A stretch of DNA of 64,000 nucleotides from Mytilus trossulus (taxonomy: Eukaryota; Mollusca; Bivalvia; Mytilida; Mytilidae). The stretch spans positions 32,506,474-32,570,473 of the forward strand of contig NC_086380.1 of NCBI RefSeq assembly GCF_036588685.1, in the 5' to 3' direction. The notes under the pieces were generated by a model, which ran no database searches, had not been told where the DNA came from, and saw nothing but the letters and a program-made list of their open reading frames with translations. This document shows positions 1 to 17,872 of this stretch, piece by piece (position 1 is the stretch's first letter; each line of letters begins with the position of its first letter). Made by a program: the position numbers and the translations under genes.

Positions 1-1216
1 AAATTTGGTCGTATATTGGTATCGCATCGTCGTCAGTGTCGTCCGAAGACGGATTGTTTCCGGATGATAACTTTTGAATAAGTGAAAAGAAATCAATAAA
101 ATTTAAACACCATGTTAATAACCATAAAAGGAAGCTTGGGATTGATTTTGGGGGTTATGGTTCCAAAGGTTTAGGAATTAGGGGCCCAAAGGGGCCCAAA
201 ACAGCATTTATCTAGTTTCAGGACAACTAAGTTGTGTATTAATATTTCAATTGTTCTGAAATTGTACCACAATGTTTAATACAATATGTAGAAGATTGGG
301 ATTTATTTGAAGGGGTTATTGGGCAAACAGTCTAGGAATTAAGGGCCAAAAAGGGGCCAAAAACAAGTATTTTTCTAATTTCAGGACAATAACTTGTGTG
401 TAACTGTATGGATCTCTCTGACATTGTACCACAAGGTGTCATTTTACACAGGGAAGGCTGGGGTTCAGTTTGGGGTTAATTTTACCAAATATGTAGGAAT
501 AAGGGTCCAAAAAAAAGGGCCAAAAAGAAGCATTTTCTAGTTGACAGACAATAAATTAATTGTGTTTAAGTGTATGGATCTCTATAAATTTTTACCAGAA
601 GGTTCAGGACCACTAAAGGAAGGTTGGGATTGATTTTTGGGGTTATGGTCCCAATAGTTTAGGAATTAGGGCCCAAAAGGGGCCCAAAATAATCATTTTT
701 GTAGTTTTCAAACAATAACTTTAAGTGTTTAAATGTATGAATCTCTCTGAAATTAAACCACAAGTTTCGATACCATGGAGGGATGGTTAGTATTGTCTTT
801 TGGGGGGACTATGGCTCAAATGTTTCGGAATTAGGTGCAAAAAAAGGGGGAAAACTAGGTATTTCTGGTCAATGGACAATTAAGACAATTTAAAAGCAGT
901 TAAGGGAGGTAATTCTAAAACATTTAACATACAATGTTGGGTATGATTGGATTTACCTCCCTTACACTACTTGTATATTATGTATAAAGACTTGTCAGGT
1001 TTTGGACTAATTGCAACAAAAAATGGGGTGTGTGGTAGTAGTTTTCAATTTATTTTTTTCAAATTTCTCAAATTCCAAAATTTTGAAAAGTTAAAAGAAG
1101 AAATCTTTAATTGCACAATATTGCAAGATTTGTAAGATCTTGACATTTGCTTTGTGTTTGAAACTCAAATTATGTCAAAAATTTGATTGCAATCCAAATT
1201 CAGAGCTGTATCAAGC
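1..1216 (+). repeat. Dispersed repeat A made of degenerate ~200-bp units, cut by the window edge
   Basis: Successive units carry a phrase like TTGGGATTGATTTTGGGG, then GTTTAGGAATTAGGGGCCC and a second GGGGCCCAAAA block, recurring about every 170-200 bases with divergence. The left part (GTCGTATATTGGTATCGCAT) matches the start of the copy at 28865 and the complement of the end of the copy at 62800. The copy continues at 1787 after an inserted MITE. I see no coding potential. It lies upstream of the visible COQ5 exons, so a COQ5 first exon could only sit beyond the window or in 1890-2790, where I find none. Confidence 0.8.
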
Positions 1217-1786
1217 TTAAAGTCATAAGAAACCTCAAATTAAAAAAAAATCATGCATATGTTTTTTATAACTAAATGGATAGTTTTCATTATACAACTT
1301 ATGCACATATACTTTTTTCTGAGGAAAATTCTTTAATTTGTCCACATTTGGAAGAAGTTTACTTATTTTTAATTGCTTGCTTCCAGGAAGCAATTCGCCC
1401 ACATATTTTCCGTATGCATAGTGACCTGAGCATAACCCTCCTCGTAAAAATCCAGTGATCGCAATAGGCATGGATCTGTCATTAAAATATACAATTAACT
1501 GATTGTACATGTTAAACACGTGCTCAATACCCATGCTTTTTGTTATGTGGTTACTATAAGGTGACAATCGGTAAACTTAGGCTTTAAAACACGGCATTTA
1601 ATGAGCAGCCATATTTGTTAAATCATAACAGACAGAGAAAAAAAAATTAACGATTATACGATATATTTGCGTAAAAAATGACAAAATCGTGCACAGAGTT
1701 CTAAGTTTATGATATATACATGCATTGGTTCAAGAATTGGATAAACATTATTTTTCACCACTGACACTGGTTTCATATGACTTTAA
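1217..1786. mobile_element. TTAA-flanked MITE inserted in repeat A
   Basis: TTAA at 1217-1220 is followed by AGTCATAAGAAACC. The right end reads GGTTTCATATGACT followed by TTAA (1783-1786). These are imperfect inverted ends with a TTAA duplication. The sequence outside joins cleanly: repeat A reads ...CAAGCTTA directly into ATGTTGTGTCC at 29763-29780, where no insertion is present. TTAA targets are typical of piggyBac and Kolobok superfamilies. The superfamily call is inference. Confidence 0.8.
1235..1567 (-). other. Unidentified 110-codon open frame inside the MITE
   Basis: An uninterrupted frame fills most of the TTAA-flanked element on the minus strand. Its first internal methionines begin MGIEHVFNMYNQ, followed by a moderately hydrophobic glycine-containing stretch and a lysine-rich tail. 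A splice-acceptor-like TTATAG precedes it by about 15 bases. I do not recognise the protein. It could be chance, a captured exon or a remnant of the transposase. The last third ends inside the inverted repeat, which argues against the whole frame being a cellular gene. Confidence 0.25.
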
Positions 1787-1890
1787 ATGTTGTGTCCATA
1801 CTTGCCCCAACTGTTCAGGGTTCGACTTCTGTGGTCGTATAAAGCTGCGCCCTGCAGAGCACCTGGTTTTGTCATGTTATTGTCAGTGTG
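1787..1890 (+). repeat. Right terminus of repeat A
   Basis: ATGTTGTGTCCATACTTGCC, followed by a GTCGTATAAAGCTGCGCC-type end, recurs at 29776-29860, and in the opposite orientation at 60184-60236 and 61186-61262. It closes the repeat A copy that starts the window. 1890-2280 holds nothing I can identify. Confidence 0.75.
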
Positions 1891-2281
1891 TTTTCTGAGT
1901 TTGAGTTTGAATGTTCATTTGATATCAACAAACTCTCTTTCAGAAAACATTTTTTTCGCAAGTCAAGTGGTCTTTATAGTATATCAAATTGAAGTTGAAG
2001 ATTTATGAAGGAATTTTTGGGTATTGACCTCAACATGGTAACAAAAGAAAAATAGTCCTTGCACTAATTGTTGCAATGGAGAAAAATCTATAGACTTGAT
2101 TCCAATAATCATGATTTGCCCACTATCACTGAACGTCAGGATCATCGAATTTCTGAATAAATTCGATATCATAATTATCAAATGCTACAAAAGGAAAAGT
2201 AATTAAACTATTTCAATAATTTTAGTGTCACAAGATCTTGTGTCCAGTGATGCATTTTACCATGATTACAATACTGAATAG

Positions 2282-2395
2282 AAAGGCGAAAGGTACCAAA
2301 GCAACATTCAAACTCATAAAGGGAAAACAAACTGACAATGCAAAGGCTTAAAAAGAAAAAATCAAACAGAAACAGAGAAAACAACAATATCTGAA
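2282..2395 (-). repeat. Fragment of LINE-like 3' end, reverse orientation
   Basis: The block from GAAAGGTACCAAAGCAAC onward is the reverse complement of the 3' end seen complete at 7240-7362 (TTTGGTATCTTTCGTCCCTC). It is a short 5'-truncated copy in the DNA upstream of the first visible COQ5 exon. 2400-2795 is AT-rich with no gene seen other than the exon that follows. Confidence 0.6.
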
Positions 2396-2737
2396 ATTAG
2401 CAATTGGGGCTATTACTATTTTTTTCTGTCTAAGTATTTGGTTTATTTATGTCATTTATGCCCTTGTTGAAAATTCAACAATCTATGTCAGTATGTTAAA
2501 TGTCCATGTTTTTGCTTACACATGTTACATGTCATTGCTTACATGTCTTAGATAAATGGCAAAATTTATTAATTTTTGTAGTGTCCACAATGTATATATT
2601 ACTATTAGAATATAGAAAAAATGAAAAATGTCAAAAAAGCACAATAACATTGTTCTATGATGCATAAGTACAGTTTGCCTATACAACATTTTCTTTCCTT
2701 CATCAATGAGGAATGTATACTTTCATTTGAGTAATAA

Positions 2738-10860
<8,123 letters not shown>

Positions 10861-10874
10861 TTTAACGACTATTA

Positions 10875-10917
10875 AATAAATTTACCTGTATTTATAAATG
10901 AGAGTACAGGGAATAAA
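10875..10917 (+). terminator. Poly(A) signals of COQ5
   Basis: AATAAA at 10875-10880 and 10912-10917, 15 and 52 bases after the COQ5 stop codon. These are the only strong signals before the SINE at 11470. Confidence 0.6.
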
Positions 10918-11469
10918 GTAATAAATTATTCTATCTTAACAAATATTCATGCTTTTACTACTGCTATGACAGATGAATTTATTATTTTTAATGGTTAATT
11001 GGCTTTGAAAAGTCAATTTTAAATTCATGTTTAAAGCAAATTAAAAGTATTACTATTTTATCTATATATGATATGTAAATAAATTGCTAATAAAAAAGAA
11101 ACATAAGTCTTTCTTGTGAAACTGTTTAAAAGCAAAATAGAACCTCTTTTTCAATTATTCATAATTCTAAGTTGCAATTGTCACATTTGTGTGATTAGTT
11201 GAAGGTTGCAGAAATATGAACAAATTATGGACTGTCCAGGCTCCTTTGAGGAAAAAACTAACGCTCTTCAAGCTAGTGATCACATTTCAATATTTCAGTT
11301 CTATTTGATTATCAATTAATCTTAATTTTCTATTACCAAAAATAATCAAACTGGTTTTGTATTCACCTCGTATTCACATATAATGGGAAATCTGGATCCC
11401 TGTATATTTGACCTTGCAAGGTCATTTTGTCTTCTAGAAATTGTACAAACATTTTTGGATTCTATAAAA

Positions 11470-11640
11470 ATGAGAAGATGTGGTAAGATCATGACATCAA
11501 GACAACTCTCCTCAAGGGACCAAATGATGTTAAAGTTAGCAACCATAGCCATCAATAATGAACAAAACCCATATGACATAGCAAGCTATAAAGGCTCTGT
11601 AATGAACTATGTAAACCAATTTAAACATAAAGACTAACAT
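11470..11640 (+). repeat. SINE-like repeat S, diverged copy
   Basis: AGATGTGGTAAGATCATGAC, then AAGACAACTCTCCTCAAGGG, and further on AATGAACAAAACCCATATGA, follow the order of the longer copies at 50861-51095 and 53333. An 84-codon frame at 11383-11637 is the translation of this repeat and is not counted as a gene. 11640-12470 is AT-rich unique-looking sequence with nothing identifiable. Confidence 0.65.
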
Positions 11641-12472
11641 TTAAGCTTATTTAAGATTATTTAGCTGAATATGAATGTATAATTTGGTTTGTTTAACATA
11701 CAGTATATTAGAGTTTGGATCTTTGGCATGTGAATGTTTTTAACGCAAAGAATTGATAAAATGAAATTTCTATTGCAGAAAATTCCTGTTTGTATGAAGT
11801 TTCAACTGATTATTTGTGTGATTCATGCATTATTATCATCATTTAGGGCATAAGATACAGTTTTGAACATGTATTTACAAGTTGATGAAAATTTGCATAT
11901 AGGCTATTTTTTACCTGATTAAATCAAATATGTAATAAAAAATATACCTTCATGTGCTACTTTTTGAGTAAAATGAGGTAGAAATTTTGTATATTTGCTC
12001 AAAATTCAGATTTATGTCCTTATTTTCTTTTTTGAAAGAAAGACATAACTTTTTTGTTTGAAAATAAGGACATAAATTGTTTTTTGTTAAATAATCGGTA
12101 ATTTCTGTATTTTATAAGTACCATTACAAATTATGCAATTTTTATTCATAAATAACTCATATTTATCAAATGTTCATGAATAGAGGAAAAAACGTCAATT
12201 TTTGCTGCATGTTTATCAAAATTAAAAAAATTGCGCTATTTACACTTTTATAAAATTTTGGTCACATAATCTCCTTGCAAAATGAAACAAATTGCTGTTT
12301 TAAAAGATAGGGGTCCATGAACTCGTTTTCAAATTAAATCAGTTTTATGATAAAAATCAGTTTAAAATGCATCTTTTCTCAATATGTCTTAGTTTGACGT
12401 CGCGAAAATAACATTTTACGTTAGCAACGTCATTACCTTACCCTGTAACTGTATTGTATGCCCTTAAGGAGC

Positions 12473-13708
12473 AGTGTTCTCCCAAAGGACCTTAAAGCAC
12501 CATGGTACCCTGGTGCTATAATTTCTACCCTGGTGCTTTCTTGGTTTATTTTATTGTCGAGCCTGCGACATATGAAAGCTCGACATAGGGATAGTGATCC
12601 AGCCGCTGCGGTGTTAGATCACTTCTAAAAAGCTTTATATTTTAGAAGGTGGAAGACATGATTGCTTCATACTTTGTATATGGTTGCCTCATGTTATGAA
12701 GTTTCCATCAGTCACATGTCCAATGTCTTTGACCTCATTTTCATGGTTCAGTGACTACTTGTAATGTTAAATTCTTTCTTATTATAAGTATTATAAGTTA
12801 TAGGATAACTGTATTTTTGGTATGTGTGTACCTTGCAAGTAGGTCCTCTTGCCTGTCAGACAGTTTTCACTTAACTTCAACATCATTTCATGGATCAGTG
12901 AACAAGGTTTAGTTTTGGTGGTCAAGTCCATATATCAGATACTATAAGCAAATCAATAGGTCTAGTATATTCAGTGTATGGAAGGACTGTAAGGTGTACA
13001 TGTCCAACTGGCAATGTCATCTGACCTTGACCTCATTTTCATGGTTCAGTGGTTCTAGTTAAGGTTTTGTCTTTTGGTCTGTTTTTCTTATACTGTATGC
13101 AATAGGTCTACTATATTTGGAGTATGGAATAATTGTAAGGTGTACATGTCTAGCTGGCAGGTGTCATCTGACCTTGAGTTCAGTGCTCAAAGTTGAGTTT
13201 TTGAGGGTGTTTTTTTTCTAATACTACCTATTTGCAATAGGTCAACTATATTTAGTGAATGGAAATATTTTATGATCTATATGTCAGTTGTGCAGGTTTT
13301 ATTTGACCTTGACCTCATTTTCACAGTTCATTGTTCAGTCTTAAGATTTTTGTGTTTTGGTCTGTTTTTCTTAAACTATAAGTAATAGGTTATGTATATT
13401 TGTTGTATGAAAGAATTGTTAGCTGTCAATGCCTGTCTGGCATGGTTCATTTGACCTTGACATCATTTTCATGGGTAATATGTCAATGTTTAGTTTTCTT
13501 GGTTAATGTTAAGTTTATGTGACAGTTGTAATAAAGCTTTATATTTAGTACTATCAACATAATATCAATGATTAGTAAAGAAGGCGAGACATTTCAGCGT
13601 GTGCACTGTGGTAATAGAATGTATGGGTCCCATGGTGCTATATTTTTGGGAAAAACAAGTGCTATGTTAATTTCCATGGTGCTCTTTGAAAATTCTGGGG
13701 AGAACACT
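12473..13708. mobile_element. TIR element AGTGTTCTCCC with a nested ~1.06-kb repeat
   Basis: AGTGTTCTCCC at 12473 is matched by GGGAGAACACT at 13698. The flanks just inside are CCATGGTACCCTGGTGCT on the left and CCATGGTGCTC on the right. The middle (about 12554-13610) is a different family beginning TGTCGAGCCTGCGACATATG and ending AAGGCGAGACATTTC. Its repeating phrase TGACCTCATTTTCATGGTTC appears several times at about 110-150-base spacing. A short derivative of the inner family is at 50528-50570. Confidence 0.75.
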
Positions 13709-13892
13709 TAAAAGACTCTTCTTTACACGACCACCCAAAATTTGAGACTTGATGATGGCTGACTAACATCAAAAGATCATGATTTTATTTTTGGTCTGAG
13801 GAATTATGGACCTGAGTTGTGTCTGACTGATAAGACTAATCTTTAGGTGAATTTTGGACACTAGTGTAATTAAGGTCAGTACTATAAACAAA

Positions 13893-13975
13893 TAACCAGA
13901 TGTGGTATGATTGCCAATGAGACAACTCTCCACAAGAGACCAAAATGACAAAGAAATTAGCAAATAAAGGTAACG
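13893..13975 (+). repeat. SINE-like repeat S, 5' part
   Basis: AGATGTGGTATGATTGCCAA, then TGAGACAACTCTCCACAAGA and GACCAAAATGACA: a close match to the family core, truncated after AAAGAAATTAGCAA. Confidence 0.8.
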
Positions 13976-14134
13976 GTACAATTTATGAGCTGGTTACCCA
14001 TTATGTCAGTTTGGTGAACTAGTGGAATTCTTCCTTATAAATTATTCTAATATATATTTTAGATGTCAGTGTGTTTTAAAATAGTGATATTCTAGATTGT
14101 AATATATTTCAGTACTAGGGTAATTAATTCTAGC

Positions 14135-14442
14135 TTAAAGGGGCACTAGCTGTCAAATTCATGTTCATCGATTTGACTCAAATTCCCATATTTAATTTAT
14201 AACAATGTAAAAAAAATTATCCAAACTAAAAAACGTCTAAGTTGAACTAACATAAACAATTTACAGGGCATAGGCTCAATAACATATAGCTTTGTTTTAT
14301 GTACACTTCTAGACGCCATATAATTAACTATCAAGTTGACCTATGAAGACCTCCAATAGTCATATAAGCGTGTTATGCTTTGGTTAACATAAATATGTAA
14401 ATGAATAGATAGCTAACTATCTTGTAGCTAGTGCCCCTTTAA
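14135..14442. mobile_element. TTAA-flanked MITE, TIR AGGGGCACTAGCT
   Basis: TTAA (14135-14138) precedes AGGGGCACTAGCTGTC. The right end TAGCTAGTGCCCCT runs into TTAA (14439-14442). About 300 bases, no frame. It belongs to the set of TTAA-flanked short elements in this window. Confidence 0.85.
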
Positions 14443-16853
14443 GAATTTGAATACAGACATATTAAAATTGATAGTAAATACATAGTATATATGATGTATT
14501 GGTATTGCAACCAGAGGAATAAGGTCTGGCTTGGAAAGATATTATCAACTCATTTGACATAAAAGGCTATTACACTCCTATGGAGTCTATCGTTGTCTTC
14601 TGTCAGTCATTATAAAAAAAATTCAAGTATCTTCTCTGAAACAACTTTGCCAAATGTTACTAACCTTTACCTGAATGTTTCTTAGGTTATCTAGTTAAAA
14701 AGTAATATTTACAATTTAATCAATCAGCAAACATAGCAGCTGTTGCTAATAACAGAACATAGGGGGTTTAATACAATCTATGGTTTATATTTAAAAAAAA
14801 AAAAAAAAAAAGACTTTAGGAGTTAGAGCAGAGCAGACAGAGGGTAAAAATTACCAGCAGGGAAGGTTTGTCCCATTTATAATTTTCTGAAAACTTCGAT
14901 AACCCATTTAGGAAAAATTTACCCTGAAATGTCAATTTCTAGAAAATATCAGTTTTTGGCTTTTACCCCAAAAACTGACATTGTTCTTATGATCGGCAGA
15001 ATGAGGTGTATCTCTGATTTAATTTCAGAAAAATTGGAAAAACCAATCGGTTTGAGAAGTTAATACATGAAATGTATTTTTTAGCAATTTCGTTTAAAAA
15101 AAGGTTTGTTATCATCTTCATAACTACTAAAAAGATAATTTCAAAGATTATAAATCCCAGATCCATAAAATTTAAAAATAAGTCAATTTGGTTGAATTCA
15201 TCAACTGAATCCTATTAGAAGTTATTGACCTCGAAAGACGATCTTTATCTACATTTTGAAGAAACGTCAAGTATGGACACAGATAAGTGTGGATAGTAAT
15301 TTTTGTAGTGAGAATAGTATATTTTACAGTGTTATCATCACCGAGTTTAGATATTGATTGTGCCCCCTCCAGATTTTGTTTTGGCTATTTTATTGTCTTT
15401 TCTCTATATATAAAGAAAATGCTGGGAATAAAACGTTTTCCATGTTAAAGTGCTCTACCTGTGATATTCTATGTATCTCTTGTTTATTTTCAGTGTGATC
15501 TTCCAGAAAGCTCATAAACTAAATTGTGTTTAGCGTTGGTGGCCACCTAAAATTTTGATTGGCAACAAAAACTCAAAACTTGTTTTACCTACGTATATAT
15601 GGATAATTTTTAAGATAATTCAAGTTAAAAATGCAAAGAAGTTGAAAGATACTTACGATTTCATGTATTCGAAAATATTTTGACCCTTGGAACTATAAAT
15701 TTCAGATCCACAGCAAAAACGGTTATGGAGTACCTACAAATATAAATTCCTGCAAATTTTGTTTTTAGTTAATAAGACGGATTATGCAGAAGATTAAACT
15801 GAGAAAAACGTAATGAAGATACTATAACAGACAGACAGATAGAATTGGTAGAGACATAAATATTCAGAAAAATAATAAGATATCCAAGTCTGTAATCAAA
15901 TTAGCTGAAATCGTCGATTGTCATTTTTAAGATGATTTTTACCCATTTTTGCGGAGACCACAATAGATATATAGAGAATCTGTTAATAGTTTGAAAGGTT
16001 CAGCAAAACAAAAGACCTACAAAATATTCATCATAGGCCGAAATCGTTATGAAGTCGATTCTTATAGAATTCATGTCCCTTGAAAGATAGTTTTAGTATA
16101 TATTTTGCAGAAACCATAAAAGAAACAAAAATGATGTTCAGCACTAGAAGGCATAGATATACATATAGGTCAACATTTCCGAAATTGTCAAATGATTCCT
16201 TGCATGAGTTATTTTACCTGACAACGTTCTGTCCATATCCAACATTCCTTGATGTTCAACAATATAAAGATATAATGTGTTGCTACAAAACAAAATAGGT
16301 AACTAAATTAGATGAATATTCCTTTATAAAATTAGGTCTGAGTTATCTACCTTTAGATATAGAGTTATAAGGAAAGGCTTTTGTTATTATTTTAAAAGTA
16401 TAAAAAAAAGTTCATTAGATAGATTTACAAGTTACAAAGTGAATAGCAATTCTCTCAGTCAAAAACTTGCATATCACCATTGAGTAACTGAGATCCGTAG
16501 AACTTGCTTGACTGTTTTTACTATTTTGGACGAAGACCACATCACGCGGAAGTTCTCTGAATCTGAATAAATACGTTGCAGAGCCAGAATATGGCATACA
16601 TGGCAACGGAAGAGAGGCCGCTGGAAAATTAGTTCAACGTTGTGAGAGCAACCGAAGTTTTAAAGCTCTCAATTGTCTTAGCACACACGGAATTTTCCGG
16701 TAGTCTATTCCATTCGGGTATGGTTCTTACAAAGAATGACTGTTTGTATTGATCAGATTTACTAGGTGGATTTTTGAAGCACTAGCTGTTGTTTTGGGCA
16801 AATTTGTCTACAATATTTGTTGTTTTATATCTCTCCTTGGTGAGGCTAATAAA
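14443..16853. other. No recognisable gene, AT-rich intergenic DNA
   Basis: Between the 14.1-kb MITE and the AT-rich minisatellite there is only AT-rich sequence, an A run near 14793-14811 and short chance frames (16080-16298 plus, 16415-16606 minus) that show no codon bias or motifs I know. A TTGTCATTTTTAAGATGATT stretch and similar islands may be old repeat debris. Confidence 0.5.
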
Positions 16854-17289
16854 GATATATATTATGGTAAGCCGTTTTGCTATATTGTTTATAAGATATC
16901 TCATATAGTTTATAAGATATCTTATATAGTTTATAAGATATCTTATATAGTTTATAAGATATCTTATATAGTTTATAAGATGTCTCAGATAATTTATCAG
17001 ATATCTTATACAATTGTCTTTATAAAACATTAAATATATCTTATATAACATTAAAGACATATCATATAACATTAAATATACCTTATATAAGATATTTTAT
17101 ATATTAAAGGAGATATCTTATACATTATATAAGATATCTTATATATTATATAAGATATCTTATATATTATAGGAGATATCATATATATTATAGGAGATAT
17201 CTTATATATTATAGGAGATATCTTATATATTATAGGAGATATCTTGAAATTCGAATAAATAGTAAAACGGCTTCCCATAATATATAATA
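16854..17289. mobile_element. AT-rich palindromic minisatellite bounded by inverted repeats
   Basis: The left border ATATATTATGGTAAGCCGTT, then TTGCTATA, is inverted at the right border (TAGTAAAACGGCTTCCCATA, then ATATAT). Between them about 20-base units repeat: TTTATAAGATATCTTATATA five times on the left half, and TATTATAGGAGATATCTTAT-type units on the right half, each centred on the palindrome AAGATATCTT. Frames found here (16749-17033 plus, 16782-17278 minus) are translated repeat (YKISYIV...) and not genes. Confidence 0.8.
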
Positions 17290-17492
17290 AGTAGCAATCA
17301 TGAAAACATTAGGTGCAAAGATACTACACATTATACAAAAATGAAAAAGTCGAATACAAAATTTCAATCCTTCTGCAACTATTATGAGTTCATTTACACT
17401 GCCGCTGGGTAGATGCCGCTGCTGGTGGAGTTTTGTTCTCCCGGAGTGTATCACTGTCTGACCAGCCAGGTAGTCAGTACTACTAGGTTGTA

Positions 17493-17545
17493 AGTGCGTA
17501 GCCTAGACTACTATAACAGACTGTTATAGTAGTCTCAGTGCGTAG
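17493..17545. repeat. 35-bp palindrome between 9-bp direct repeats
   Basis: AGTGCGTAG (17493-17501 and 17537-17545) brackets CCTAGACTACTATAACAGAC, then TGTTATAGTAGTCTC, a near-perfect palindrome. Its arms equal the terminal repeat of the hairpin MITE at 5084 (GAGACTACTATAACA). It looks like two element ends with the interior lost. Confidence 0.75.
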
Positions 17546-17872
17546 TAAGTAAATGTATATAAAGTTGGCTTATATCATACATATTAATCATAACCACAAC
17601 CAAAACCTGAGCTCTAGTAATTGTCATTTATTGATATTAAAAAAAAAGATTTTTGAAAATAATAAAATGATTTTTCAATATTTATAAATGAATTATTAAT
17701 ATTTAAAAAAAATCCATAGTGCTGATAAAAAGGTACGTTGTGGTGCTTTTGTTTTTACAGCATGAATGTGGAAGTTAATCTTGATCACGTATTCTGCCTC
17801 GTTTTAGAAACCAACGCTATCTTTCTTCGCCATTTTTCACAACACGTCAGCCGTAGAAAAAGAAAACCAAGC

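Noticed and set aside
11383..11637. 84-codon frame downstream of COQ5
   Set aside because: Most of it coincides with a diverged SINE copy.
16749..17278. Ile/Tyr-rich repeat proteins (YKISYIV)
   Set aside because: Translations of the AAGATATCTT minisatellite on both strands.
17762..17872. N-terminal extension of the SR protein from the ATG at 17762
   Set aside because: It is in frame but unlike any SRSF1/9 N-terminus. MSYGRPS at 17873 fits the family length better. It remains possible if transcripts support it.
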